From Limnomonas spitsbergensis (taxonomy: Eukaryota > Chlorophyta > Chlorophyceae > Chlamydomonadales), in the NCBI GenBank assembly GCA_037349105.1, contig JAYJMM010000124.1:7176001-7240000 (forward strand): a DNA stretch of 64,000 nt, read 5' to 3'. This document shows positions 33,601-43,454 of this stretch, piece after piece (the first letter of the stretch is position 1; each line of letters begins with the position of its first letter). The position numbers and the translations under genes are program-made. The notes under the pieces are model-generated. The model did no database searches. It had not been told where the DNA came from and saw only the letters and a program-made list of their open reading frames with translations.

Positions 33601-34821
33601 TGTTCAGTTGCAGTTGATGGAGTTTTTGTCTTGATGCTCCCTCTCCTGAATTCAGTCCGGCCGTGTCCCCTCTTTTCCTGCCTTCAAACGATTCCCCGGA
33701 CCTGTGACCCATGTCCTCCTGCCCCCCCTGCACATCTCAGACCGATGTTCTTTACGATAAGACCAACGATGCTCAGGAGGGCGTGATCTCAATGCTGCTT
33801 GAGGACATGGCCGAGCAGCAGCTCAAGGAGGCAGTCATGGCCTACACAATCCTCTTCATGTACGGCACGGAGGAGAGAGGGGGAGGCGCGACGGTGCTCG
33901 AGGGAGGGAACGGAGCCACGGAAGAAGAGCTGGACAAGGAGTGTGAGGATTTCTTGGAGGAGCACTTTGGACTCAAGGTGGGTGAGGACACTGCATGGGG
34001 ATATTCGAATATTTTGCATGCCTGAGCCATAGACATGTCAGTCCTCGGATATGTGTGAGCTTTGGCAGTCTCCTCTGGGTGGTGGTTTCAGCAAGGAGAA
34101 GTGACCAACAGTACAATGGGCTGAACTGGAAGTTCTGGGCCGACCATGTACCTTTCTTTATGAAGGAAAGTGTGGTTGGTTCGGTAGGTAGTGACGCAGG
34201 CAGTTGCCAAGCTGCTATAGAAATTATGACTAAGCTAAGTAATGAGCAGCTTGGCTGGAAGCCACAGGGCCATGTTCAGCAGCTGTCCACACTGCTCTTC
34301 CTCTGCTCCTCCTGACACGCTGTCCTGAGCCTGCGCCTCTGTTCCTTGCACAGCGCGATTTTGCCTTGGAAGATGCCCTTCCCCGCCTGGTGGAGTGGGG
34401 GCTCGTGACCACCAAGCACTCCGTCGCCAAGGGGCAGGAGTACGTGGCAGTGTCACTGGATGAGGCACACCAGCGGCTGGCTGAGCGGTGGGCCAGGGCC
34501 TACGAGTGCATCGGGCAGCCCCGTCAGGACAAGGAGCTTCCCCTCACCAGCTTATTCGCCAACCCCAATGTGGTGCTTCCTGCTCTGCCAGCGCGCTCAG
34601 CCCTCCTGCCAGCGGGTCAGCGGGCCACCGCAGCTCAAGTATCGCCCCACAGCCAGAGCTCAGGGTCTGAAGATGGTCGGGGCGAGGGGAGCCCTGCGCC
34701 TGGACTCCTGGGGACGATACAAGAGAAAGGCCCCTACGTGGAGGGATCTGGGAAGCAGGGCATGCGTCGGAAGCTGAGCAAGCTCTTCAAGCGGAAGCCC
34801 AAGGCAGCTCAAGAGGTCTGA
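30625..34821 (+). CDS. DUF3754 (TMEM143-like) membrane protein
   Basis: Member of the DUF3754 family, whose animal relative TMEM143 is mitochondrial. Biochemical role unknown. The order of blocks is ERHIPVEFQ, GQRQVFEEICKLLE, LFAQDFMALRRRMKHNFMPF, NLVADFMQILASARFRLLSG, DEWELAEKEAFTFQMPIEVN, SFFDKRLLTEFW and VFHRGLDVATSTGLFLNEK. These are followed by KPTVWSLLLSLPYKLTI and VVVMYRTREQRKNQ. RCFHDIAIADLDLVFPDKK is the strongest family block. Two membrane segments follow: SLVTLVVSTITALIAAALMM and VVWSVLSLVMARGFQVYSS. The C-terminal part has ISMLLEDMAEQQLKEAVMAY and DALPRLVEWGLVTTKHS, then a basic Ser-rich tail ending RKPKAAQEV. The first visible intron (30679-30750) seems to use a GC donor (CAGgcaagc). 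The true N-terminus may lie upstream. Stop TGA at 34819-34821. Confidence 0.82.
31495..31599 (+). repeat. Dispersed repeat family 2, copy 2 (DUF3754 gene intron)
   Basis: Second copy of the repeat seen at 5475-5585, in the same orientation relative to its host gene. Shared blocks are GGGACCAAAGCTTGACTGGC, GGGCTTGCTGCATCA and GCCGTAGGCCG, then AGCTGAAGCACC. It is non-coding. Confidence 0.6.
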
Positions 34822-35469
34822 TGGAGGGGTGTGGGTATCGCTGGGCTGACCAGCATGCAAGACTGATTTCGTGTTCCTTGTCAGTGGACTATGCTTCATT
34901 TGTGTGCAAGCCTGTGTTCCATGGCCAGCATTTGCAGGCAAGCTGTTTTCAAATTCCTCTTTAAACATTGTTTTATGGACCTCAGTGAGGTGACGCCTCC
35001 TTCATAGGCTTAACAGGGAGTTCCGCGAGTGCCTCGATGAGCAGGAGTTCAGGAGCTGAGACAAGCCTCATTCCAGTAGTTTGCTGGGCTTCCAAAGGCC
35101 TGTGGTAATTTTTTGAAGTGATTATGGGTTTGGTCAACGTGTCTGACCAGATAAGATTTTATATAAATATGTATCTTCGGACACTGACGTCTATGAGATG
35201 ATAATGTGATGGCAGGACACATTGATCGGCCAGCAGATGCATTCCCGCAAAAAGGCCAGGCTTTTGTGGGCACCGGCTCATTGGACCCTACAAACAGCTA
35301 AGTGAGCAAAGAGTGAGGTCGTTGGCACGCTGAAAGAACGTATTTTCGAAGATGGAATTCATGTGAACTGTACCGGGCATTAAATATGAAGAATTAAATG
35401 CCATGGACATATAGGATGTGGGCGAGGATGTGGGTATGGCTGAACCTTCAATCGGGTTGCTGGGCTCCC

Positions 35470-35590
35470 TAAACCTTTCCCCTCATGTAGGAGTGTGGCA
35501 TGGTTGCACCATGGTCCTAGCTGTGCATGGTATCTGGAATTGAGCTTGCTCATCTCATATCAGCCCCACGCACGCCGCCGAGCGTTTATA
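35470..35590 (-). repeat. Dispersed repeat family 1 (SINE-like), copy C, diverged
   Basis: Shares CCCCTCATGTAGGAG-GTGGCATGG, CACCATGGTCCTAGCTGTGC and GGAATTGAGC with copies A and B, and ends CAGCCCCACGCACGCCGCCG with AGCG. The B-box side is decayed. Confidence 0.6.
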
Positions 35591-35892
35591 AGTTTCTAAA
35601 ACCCGAGATTATCCTAGGGCTTCACTCAATAGTCAATACTATCATGCCACGTCCGGCTAAGGGCAAGAAGAGAAAGTAGACAAGCACACTAACTGGCAAG
35701 GTTGGTGGGACAGTATATACCGGGATGATGAGAGGTGGATATAGCTACTCCCCACACAGAAGTTCACTACATACCGTCATTAACCGATGTTGTCGGGCTG
35801 GTTTGCCTTCCCGGCCTCCTTTGTTCCTTTATTCTGTGTTATCTCTTCCTTGTTAGATTTTATTTTACTTTCTCCCATTTCAACAGTTGGGG

Positions 35893-35942
35893 GCCCATGC
35901 AGCCGAGCCTTTTTGTGCATGGCCCAGAGGTGTAACGTCATT
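35893..35942. repeat. Family 1 end fragment
   Basis: CCCATGCAGCCGAGC is followed by GTGCATGGCCCAGAGGTGTA and ACGTCATT. The first block equals the end of copy B read in reverse, and the second equals the motif at 7184-7211 and 50061-50086, which ties the two parts into one family. Confidence 0.6.
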
Positions 35943-36056
35943 GACTTATGTTGTCATGACTCACGTCATGGACTTCTGTTGTCATGGCTTCCGGGGGGGG
36001 TGAGGAGGGGTAATAAAATCACCCCCTATCATAAATATGCATAATATGCAACCACA

Positions 36057-38069
36057 CCTGGCTGACCCCCCCCCCCCCCGCCTCCGGAACCTAGAGCGAA
36101 AAAAAAACTGAATACACCCCATCATCTAAAGTTGTAGAGCGTGACGAGAGCTTTCCATATCTGGTCTTAAAATTGTTTTTGGCCCAGGGGGCTGGGAGAT
36201 ACGGAAGGGCAAAGTGGGGGGGGAGGGGGGTAAAAAGAAAAAGGCCTTTTTTGGATTTTTTTCCCCCATTTCTTTAAACATCAGATTGAGACGATAGCTA
36301 CAGCGTTGCATTCCCATTGTCATTTGCTACAGATATGCATCATAAAAAATTCCACACAGAATGCCAGACCCCTCTTGGCATGCAATTTTGACATGGGGGG
36401 TGTCATGGCTCCGGAACCACATGCACCGTTGTGCGTACACCCATTATGGACTCACACGGTGTAGCTGCATTGGTAGTTGCTATGAATTAAGCAATGACAA
36501 CCTGCTGTGGGCATTGTTTGAAGGTCTTGAAATTCACAGACAACCCAGTGGCCCTAAGAAATCACCAACAGGGGAAAGAGTGCAAGAGAGGAGCTGAGAG
36601 GCTGGCCAAGGAGAACTCGACGAAGCGACAGCGCACAATCACATCATTATACCCCTCTTTTACCTCTGCTACTCCTTCAGCTCTTGCTCCGGCTGCTGCT
36701 GCTGCTATCGAGCATGCGGCTGCCGTAGAGCCTCTCGCTCTAGCATGCAACGGCGTGTCAGCCCTGGCCGTGCTCAGAGCAGATATGCTCCAGGTCCCTC
36801 CTGCCAAGGGGGGCATGTACAGCGTGGGCGAGTTGACACCGGAGCAGCTGATGATGGAGGCAGCTGTAGTGACAGGGGTGCTCATGCACTTGACGTACTC
36901 TAGAGGGAGTGAGGCTGATGGATCAGCAGCGTCCTTGGCTTGAGGTGGGAAAGTCGGTGTTATGCTCAAGGTGCCCGCCCACAGGGCTATCCCCTTTGCA
37001 ATGTCAGCCTCCCCTTCTCCGGGTATCATTGCAACGTGTGAGGGGTCCACCCTTGACGTCATCTCCAGCTGCATGCTAGCCCAACTCGTGGGGGTCCCTG
37101 GTCAGCTTCCATCAGCTTCTAGCCACAGCTTGAGCATGTCAGCTGAGTTCCCGTACAGAGGGGATGATGCCAAGCCCTGGCCATTTTGCAATGACCCCCC
37201 CCGAGAGTTGGAGGATCTTTAGCAAGAATATGGACCACCAATAGCTGGGGATGCGCCGACTGTGTGCAAGGTGCATGGCTGTGGGAAGGTAATCAAGCTA
37301 TCAGCTATGCGACTGCACGTCGGAGCGCGCATCTTGCTGCGCCAATGTGGAGCAGCGTGTAGCTTGGAGCCAAGTGGTGCTGAGGCATGCGGCTTCTGTG
37401 GCATTGTGTGTGACGACAGAACATCAGGCCTGTGCGAAACGGAGTTGGGCAAAGGCTCTACCAGCAGCATGCTAGCATTCGAGTCCCGCTGCCCCATGAA
37501 GTGCAAGATGTCATATGCAGCTGCTGAGAGGGGTTCTGCCACCAATCCTTGCACCAACAGACCAGTGGCTTGCACCATCTGCAGGAGCGTCGCAGGCACC
37601 GTCCGCCCTTATGTGGGGAGCTATCACTTCCTAGATCACATGGAGTCAGCCCACCCTGGTCAGGAGCTGACGGAGGCAGATATGACGAGATATGCCATCA
37701 GCGTTGAGGAGTTTGAGGGGGGGGTGGGCAAGGAACTCCCCAAGAAGCAGAAGACCAAGCTTCTGAAGCAGCACGTCAGCACGCTCAAGTTAGATGCCAG
37801 TTTGCTGCCACTCGTGCGAGAGTCCTCTCGTTTCTGGAGCCTCATGGTCTCTAGCGTAGATAGGTAGCTGGCAGGTGGTAGCTAGAGCAATGGTATATTC
37901 TTTTGTTTCACCGCTTGACATTTGTGAACCATGTATATTTATCGACACCATTAGAAGCGCACTGACGAGCTGATTGAAATTGACCCCGCTCCCTCCCTGA
38001 AATTCTGATTTTTGACTGAGTAATTAAGGTTTTACTAGGTTCCGGAGGCGGGGGGGGGGGGTAGCCAGG
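36057..38069 (+). mobile_element. Terminal-inverted-repeat element with decayed zinc-finger-type ORF
   Basis: The left end (36057-36094) reads CCTGGCTGAC, a long C run, then GCCTCCGGAACCTAG. The right end (38035-38069) reads CTAGGTTCCGGAGGC, a long G run, then GTAGCCAGG, which is its reverse complement. Weaker similarity extends outward on both sides (ATCATAAA blocks). Between the ends lies a single-frame coding region broken by two stops. I recognise no transposase catalytic motif, so the element may be non-autonomous or of an unfamiliar class. A target-site duplication could not be fixed. Confidence 0.65.
36494..37867 (+). pseudogene. Interrupted ORF encoding a Cys/His-rich (zinc-binding) protein
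   Basis: One reading frame runs from ATG 36494 to TAG 37867, about 457 codons, interrupted only by TGA at 36941-36943 and TAG at 37220-37222. The first part has a CGHC pair, then ALRNHQQGKECKRGAERL, a BED/C2H2-like pattern. The third part has MRLHVGARILL, CGFCG, CPMKCKMSY, ACTIC and YHFLDHMESAH, consistent with several zinc ligands, then a Lys-rich helix. A diverged inverted copy (38113-38470) has CAG (Gln) where this copy has TAG, so the TAG is a C-to-T nonsense change. The LRxHVGxHIL/CGFCG style recalls repetitive fungal and algal genes of unknown function. This is from memory and unverified. Confidence 0.65.
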
Positions 38070-38112
38070 GGTCGATTCACATTTTTTTTATGATGGTGTG
38101 TTTGACTTTTTT

Positions 38113-38470
38113 TGCCCCCCCTCGACCTAGAGAACCCTTTATATGCTCAGTAAAAAAACGAAATTTCGGGGGGTGCAGAGGTTAATTCTAATCAGCTCAA
38201 CAGTGCGCTTATAATGGTGTCGACCAATGTAGCTGGTTCAAAAATCAAATGGCCATGCACCTTGCGTACCGTTACGCATCCGTTGCTGCAGATGGCCCCT
38301 GATCTGGCTGGAATTCCTCCATGTGCGGGGGGATGTCATCACAGAATAGCCAGGGCATGGCCTCATCACCTTGGTATGGAAACTCAGCTTTCATGCTCAA
38401 GCTGTAGCGCAAATCTATTGGCAGCTGACCGGGGACCCCCTCAAACTGGGCTTGCATGCAACCCACGCGT
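38113..38470 (-). mobile_element. Inverted, internally deleted relative of the neighbouring element
   Basis: On the minus strand, VPGQLPIDLRYSLSMKAEFP and YQGDEAMPWLFCDD parallel VPGQLPSASSHSLSMSAEFP and YRGDDAKPWPFCND at about 37096-37200. The copy then jumps to sequence matching 37925-38040: AGCGCACTG-(T/C)GAGCTGATT, GAAATTTC-TTTTT-ACTGAG and TCTAGGT. The segment coding the CGFCG region is therefore missing. Its outer end (CCCCCCCTCGACCTAGAG, 38116-38133) faces the right end of the intact element with about 45 bases between them. Confidence 0.65.
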
Positions 38471-38632
38471 GTCAGTTACTCGTGTCGGTACTGCTGGCAC
38501 TCATCCCCTCGAAGCAAGGGGGACACCGTGCAACGAATTGTTGGGCCGCTTTGATCTCGAATATGATTTAAACAAACGATTTAATCGTACTTGTGACTCA
38601 CTCTGTGACTGAAGACAGAAAATAAAGTTGGA

Positions 38633-41600
38633 ATGGGAGCTGACCCAGTCAGCTTGCGCATCGCTCTGACCGACTATGGCATAACTTCAGCCTCTGGGGT
38701 CATCACTGATATTTTAGATTCGGAAATACTGCGATTGTCTCGAGCCGAAAACGCCGAAAGGTTTTTCCTGGAGCTAAGGTTCCCATGCAAGATCGATGAC
38801 GACACTGTGTCCGCAAAGTTTAAATCTAAGACTGGCATCCTAGTGGTTTCCGCTCTGCCAGCACATGGACCTGCTACGCTACTGCCGAAAACCTGCCATG
38901 CAGCCATGCAAGCCTCATGCAGCACCCATTCGACCAGCGCCCAAGCTGATGGCATGCGGCAGGCAACTCCCCCTCTGTCCAATCACGATGACGTGTCACT
39001 CATGCGAGATTTTGGCGACGAGGCCTACATTGCCTCCCTGACCTTAGAGTCCAGACCACCAGCTCAACCAGCTGATGCGTCTGGCAGTGACGCTGCCTTG
39101 AAGGAACATCATCACACAGCAGTTGCGAGTGCCAGCCAAGGTATCCAATCACAGGCGGCCTGCAGCGGCTCTAGCACTCCTTCAGCTGGCCCTGAAGGTT
39201 CATCCGCGGAGAGTAGCACCCCAGCTGCCAAGACAAGCCACCTGGCCCTTGCCCCAGGGAGCATATCAGCCACAGAGCCATCAAGGGAAGCTGACAGCAG
39301 AGGCAGTCAGCTCACATCAACGGCCCCACCTCCTGCAGGATTAGCAGAGCACAATAGCCAGGAAGCACCCGTTGATGCAGCTGTCGGGGTTGACGGCTCT
39401 AGTCTCGCGGCGCTGCTGGGGTTCTCCTTTGCCCATATGCCCAAGCCAGGTCCCATATCAGCACCGAAGGGGAACGCAAAAAAGGCGAAGAAAGCGGAGA
39501 AGAGGAAGGCTCTGACTGCCAGCTCTACCAACCTGGAGGCAATATTGAAGCAGCTGGCACACTCGCTGCTCACACGTGGATGGGCCGTATGTGGTAGGCA
39601 TGGCATGGGATTTTGAAGGGTTAAGTATGGGCTGCATGTGGTAGAGCATGGCCATAATGTTGAGGCAGTAGCATCAGCAGTGTCATGTGGCAATTCTATC
39701 ACCTGCTGCCTGTGCTTGGCGAAGCTTGCGTGCTCCCACACCAGGCCTTGTTGAATGAAAGCATTGGCATCTGCTCCCGGCTGCATCCTGCAACACCACT
39801 CTGCCACTTCCCCGGCCTGATCCTTGCATCTTCTCACCTTTTCCAGACAATTTTTTCACGGAAAGTGTGACCGATCAAGCCCGACAGGAGCTGAAGCAGA
39901 TGGAGAAGCATTACATTCCAGGTGGTACTCGCAGTGCATATGCTTGGGCGAGGCGTTGGGTTGGTGTGGGACCTAACCGATCGACGATAGCGGTTGACGT
40001 TTCATTGGTTGGGTCAATTTTGCTTGCATCTGGCGTCAGAGATTCCATTATTTTGCGTATCATTGTTGCTTGCTGTTGTTGCATGCCATTTACCATGCAT
40101 TATGTGCATCCTCGGCTGTGTTTCACTCTTTCATCGACAAACCCCACCAGGCGAGATCTGGGTTGGCAAGGAGGCTGATGCTGGCGCTCAGATCGCCCTC
40201 AACGACGTGCGCGGTGACAGCGTGTTGTGGTTGGATGAGCAGGCCCTCACCGCCACGGCCTTCATCAAGGAAGGAAAGAAGGAGGCCTGCAGCTTCCAAA
40301 CGCTGCATCGGGTGAGACAGGGATCTGCTGCGGTCTGTTGAAACAGGGTCTTGATAACCTGCAACTTATGACCCCCCCCCTATATCAGGGCACTACGGTG
40401 CAAGGGGCACAGAGGGGTCTTGTCGAGTGCACGCACATACTGCTGCTTAGCACATCACGTCATGATGCCCCTTTGACAGCCTGCTCTTGTGGGCCCTAGC
40501 CCTGCCGAGCCCTTGCCCTGCTGAGCCAACCCACGCTTGCACTCCACTCGCTGCGCAGCTAGCATGTCCTCCCTGTTGCGTCCAGGTTGTGGCAGCTGTG
40601 GATCAGCTGGTCATGCACGCTCTGCCTGCTTACGTAGCCGACCTTGCCAATGTGGCAGCGGGCGGGCGCTCGGACGCTATGCTGGCTGTGTACCCTGGGC
40701 GGGGGAGCCGGTTTGCCAAGCATATTGACAACTCGGCAAATGACGGGCGCCGGCTCACCTGCCTCTGCTACCTGAACAAGGGCTGGGTGGCCAGCATGGG
40801 CGGCTGCTTGCGCCTGTTCAGCCCAGGTACGTACCAGAAGCCCAGTGCGCATGAATAGTGCATGTGTGTGTTATTACTGTTTGTATTGAGGTGTGTGCTG
40901 GGGTCTTGAGGAGCACGATCATGAATACTGAGCATGTGTTCTGTGGCTTTTTTTAGGCCAGGAGCCAGTCGACGTGCTCCCCTTGGGCGGCAGGGTGGCG
41001 ATGTTTTGGTCCAAGACAGTGGCCCACGAGGTCAGTGTCGGGCCTGCTGAGAAGCCTGGCATGATGTTTAGCCTCCAATTGGAGTCTCTATTATAGAGTG
41101 ACTTCCTGTCTATCTGGTACAGCTCTTATGTCTTTCTGTTGACTGCTGCCCAACCTATAAATCCTGCGATGCTATTAGGTGCGGCCGACGCATGAACCGC
41201 GCCACTCCTTCACACTGTGGTACTATGATGCCCTGGAGAAGGCGGAGGCCATGGCAACTGCCAGAGTGGGGGCAGGAGGGGCCACGAGTGCCGCAGCTCA
41301 GTCATCGGCCCGGGCACTCATCAGAGACATCTTGGCACAGGTAGGCATGCCCTGGGGACCGCTGCATGTTGCACCATCTCTATTGAGGGGGGGCCGTGCT
41401 TTACAATGAGGGCTGCTTGAGACCTTGCTGTCTGACATGGTCCGAGTCTGGTGCATGCTGATGAATCGTATCATCATTTGCTTTTAAAAGGCCATGTTAG
41501 ATGGCACAGTATCTGCCTTGGGCATGCCCCTGGATCACATGTTCACAAGAAGTGTTGCTAGAATACTGAAACCCTAACTTCAACATAATATGTGATTTGT

Positions 41601-41825
41601 GTGCAGGACGTCATCAAACCGACTGAGGAGGGCTGCGCTATCCTAGCCCGACGCATTAGAGCCATGACAACAACGGCACTTACCATTGTGGCGGGAGTAG
41701 TGGGCGCATCGAGCGTTCAAGACTTTGTTACTGCGGCCTCAAGCATGAGCTCTGATGGTCTGGCCATGCTCCGTGATGAGATAGGCAGGATGGGTCTGCA
41801 GCAGACACATGCTCCGACCATTTGA
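38633..41825 (+). CDS. EGLN/PHD-like prolyl hydroxylase with N-terminal PIH1/CS-like domain
   Basis: Predicted Fe(II)/2-oxoglutarate oxygenase of the HIF-prolyl-hydroxylase type, seven exons. The first exon (38633-39593) begins with about 75 residues resembling the CS-like domain of PIH1/kintoun proteins: LRIALTDYGITSASGVITDI, FFLELRFPCKIDDDTVSAKF and GILVVSALP. About 200 Ser/Ala/Pro-rich residues and a basic KKAKKAEKRK patch follow. LLTRGWAVCDNFFTESVTDQ, DVRGDSVLWLDEQ, AMLAVYPGRGSRFAKHIDNS and LTCLCYLNKGW parallel the EGLN core. Iron ligands are expected at KHID and AHEV, and the 2-oxoglutarate Arg at RHSFTLWYYD. About 100 residues follow the core. The exon join WAVC/DNFF is clean, with donor GTAGGC and acceptor TTCCAG. 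No MYND finger is seen. Role and substrate are unknown; oxygen sensing is an inference. Confidence 0.85.
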
Positions 41826-43454
41826 TCTCGACCATGGTGCGCGAGTTCCATTTCTTACCTACTCCAGCATTAGACTGGTCAACAAGGGGTGAATGCGGCC
41901 GCTGGCCTGGGATCGCAACAAACGGGCGATTGGGCACACAGCTGACACTCCTTTAAATTTGTTTCTTCCTTCGGGTTCTTGCCAAAAGGCAAGCGGCTGT
42001 CCCCTGTGACTGTCGACCAGGTGGGAAGTTCCCTCTTAAATGGCATCTGCAATACCGTTTTTACTGAGTGTACATGTGAATGAGAGTCCGATTTCCGACA
42101 TGTGAATGGACGGCCACTACTCCTGCACCAGTCTTTTCTGCACACTCAGGATTCCTGCTCACTTAGCACAGGCTGCTTCCTCACCAGGGTCAAATACACC
42201 ATGTTGCCCAGGCTACCATGACTTGGGTGCGCGGTGCAACGAGAAGGAATCAGCAGGTGCTGCTGCGAAGCACGAAAATGGGCAGAGCGCCGCACTCGTC
42301 TGCTTAAAAAGAGAATGAAGAAGACTGGGATTGGTAGCTGGGTATGTTGCCATATCCAACAGTCACATAATCCTTCTAGGACATCCCACCTTGAGGTCGT
42401 CCATCCAATCCGTAATCTCTTGCCTGACCTGATTGCATGCAAAGGAATGGCTGCATGGCCTTGTCAAGCCCTATACAGTATACCCAATGGTTAGGGGGAT
42501 GGGCAAGGTCATGTATCAAGCCATGTTGCGCTTTCAGATTAGAGGCTGCAGTCCCTGCACCATGCCAGCTGTCACTGCACGCAACGCACAGGTCGCGCAT
42601 CATGCTGTCGCTACGCACCATATGCATGGTAGCAACGCACGCCATGCCTTGGCATACTTTGATGATATCTTTGCGGTCTAGTTTTAACACATTCCCTCAG
42701 GAGCAGGACACCATGCGACGTATTAAGCGCACGCCCACTTGGAATGTGGGCAGGGGTATCCTCCAGACATGCTGTCAGCAGAAGGCACAGGGGCACAGCC
42801 AGCAGATTGTTAGCATTTGTCCAGGGAGTTCAAAGTCTGGATGTATATTTTTAGCGCGTCGGCTGCGCTGCACTGATTTGTAATGTGTGCCGTGATGGCG
42901 TGATCACAGTGCACACCTGACCTGAATATCGCCTTAATGTAATTTTTTTGAATCTTGCCACCAGAGCTTACCACCTATCGCTATCAGCCGAGTGCTTCAT
43001 TTCGCAGCCTATGCCTAAATCTCAGACATAACAATATTTAATATGTCTGATACACCGTCGCGCATAAACCTCCCGTGCCCATTTTCCAACATCTGCCTGT
43101 CTGACTAGCTTTACCTCTGTGAGTCTTTGCCTCAGTAATCTATCTCAGACCTGATTGGCATCCAGAAAATTGCCATTAAAAAAACACTGAGGGCAATGGT
43201 CCCTTGGGCCAACAGTTGCATTTGCCATCGGGCCCCAGATCGGGCACAGTCAACGGATTGTCAACGGGTGACCCCTGGGGCAGAGCCCTGCGAGTCTGCG
43301 ACGTCCCGTCGCTAGGAGGGGGCTCATCCGAAAATTAAATTCAACATCATGATGTACCATCATATCATTGTTCGATGCTGGTGCACCTCGTCAGGAACGT
43401 AACGAGTGATTTCGCTGTCGAATATTCCGCTAGGTATGGGACGGGTGTAGGACG
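41826..43454. other. Intergenic, with an unassigned minus-strand open frame
   Basis: The only protein-like stretch is minus 42376-42690: RDLCVACSDSWHGAGTAASN then LKAQHGLIHDLAHPPNHWVY, with a CVAC pair and a compact helical look. No family is recognised, and stops flank it. It may be a decayed element gene. I see nothing else. Confidence 0.3.

Larger units (their letters stand above)
34822..36056. other. Intergenic region with family 1 repeat fragments
   Basis: No gene was recognised. It holds a diverged family 1 copy (35470-35590) and a second piece with the family 1 end motif (35893-35942). An open frame at 35735-35935 is hydrophobic but unsupported. Confidence 0.5.

Noticed and set aside
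37220..37222. TAG read as glutamine (alternative genetic code)
   Set aside because: Confident genes in the window end in TAG and TGA in normal positions, so the TAG is a nonsense mutation in an element.
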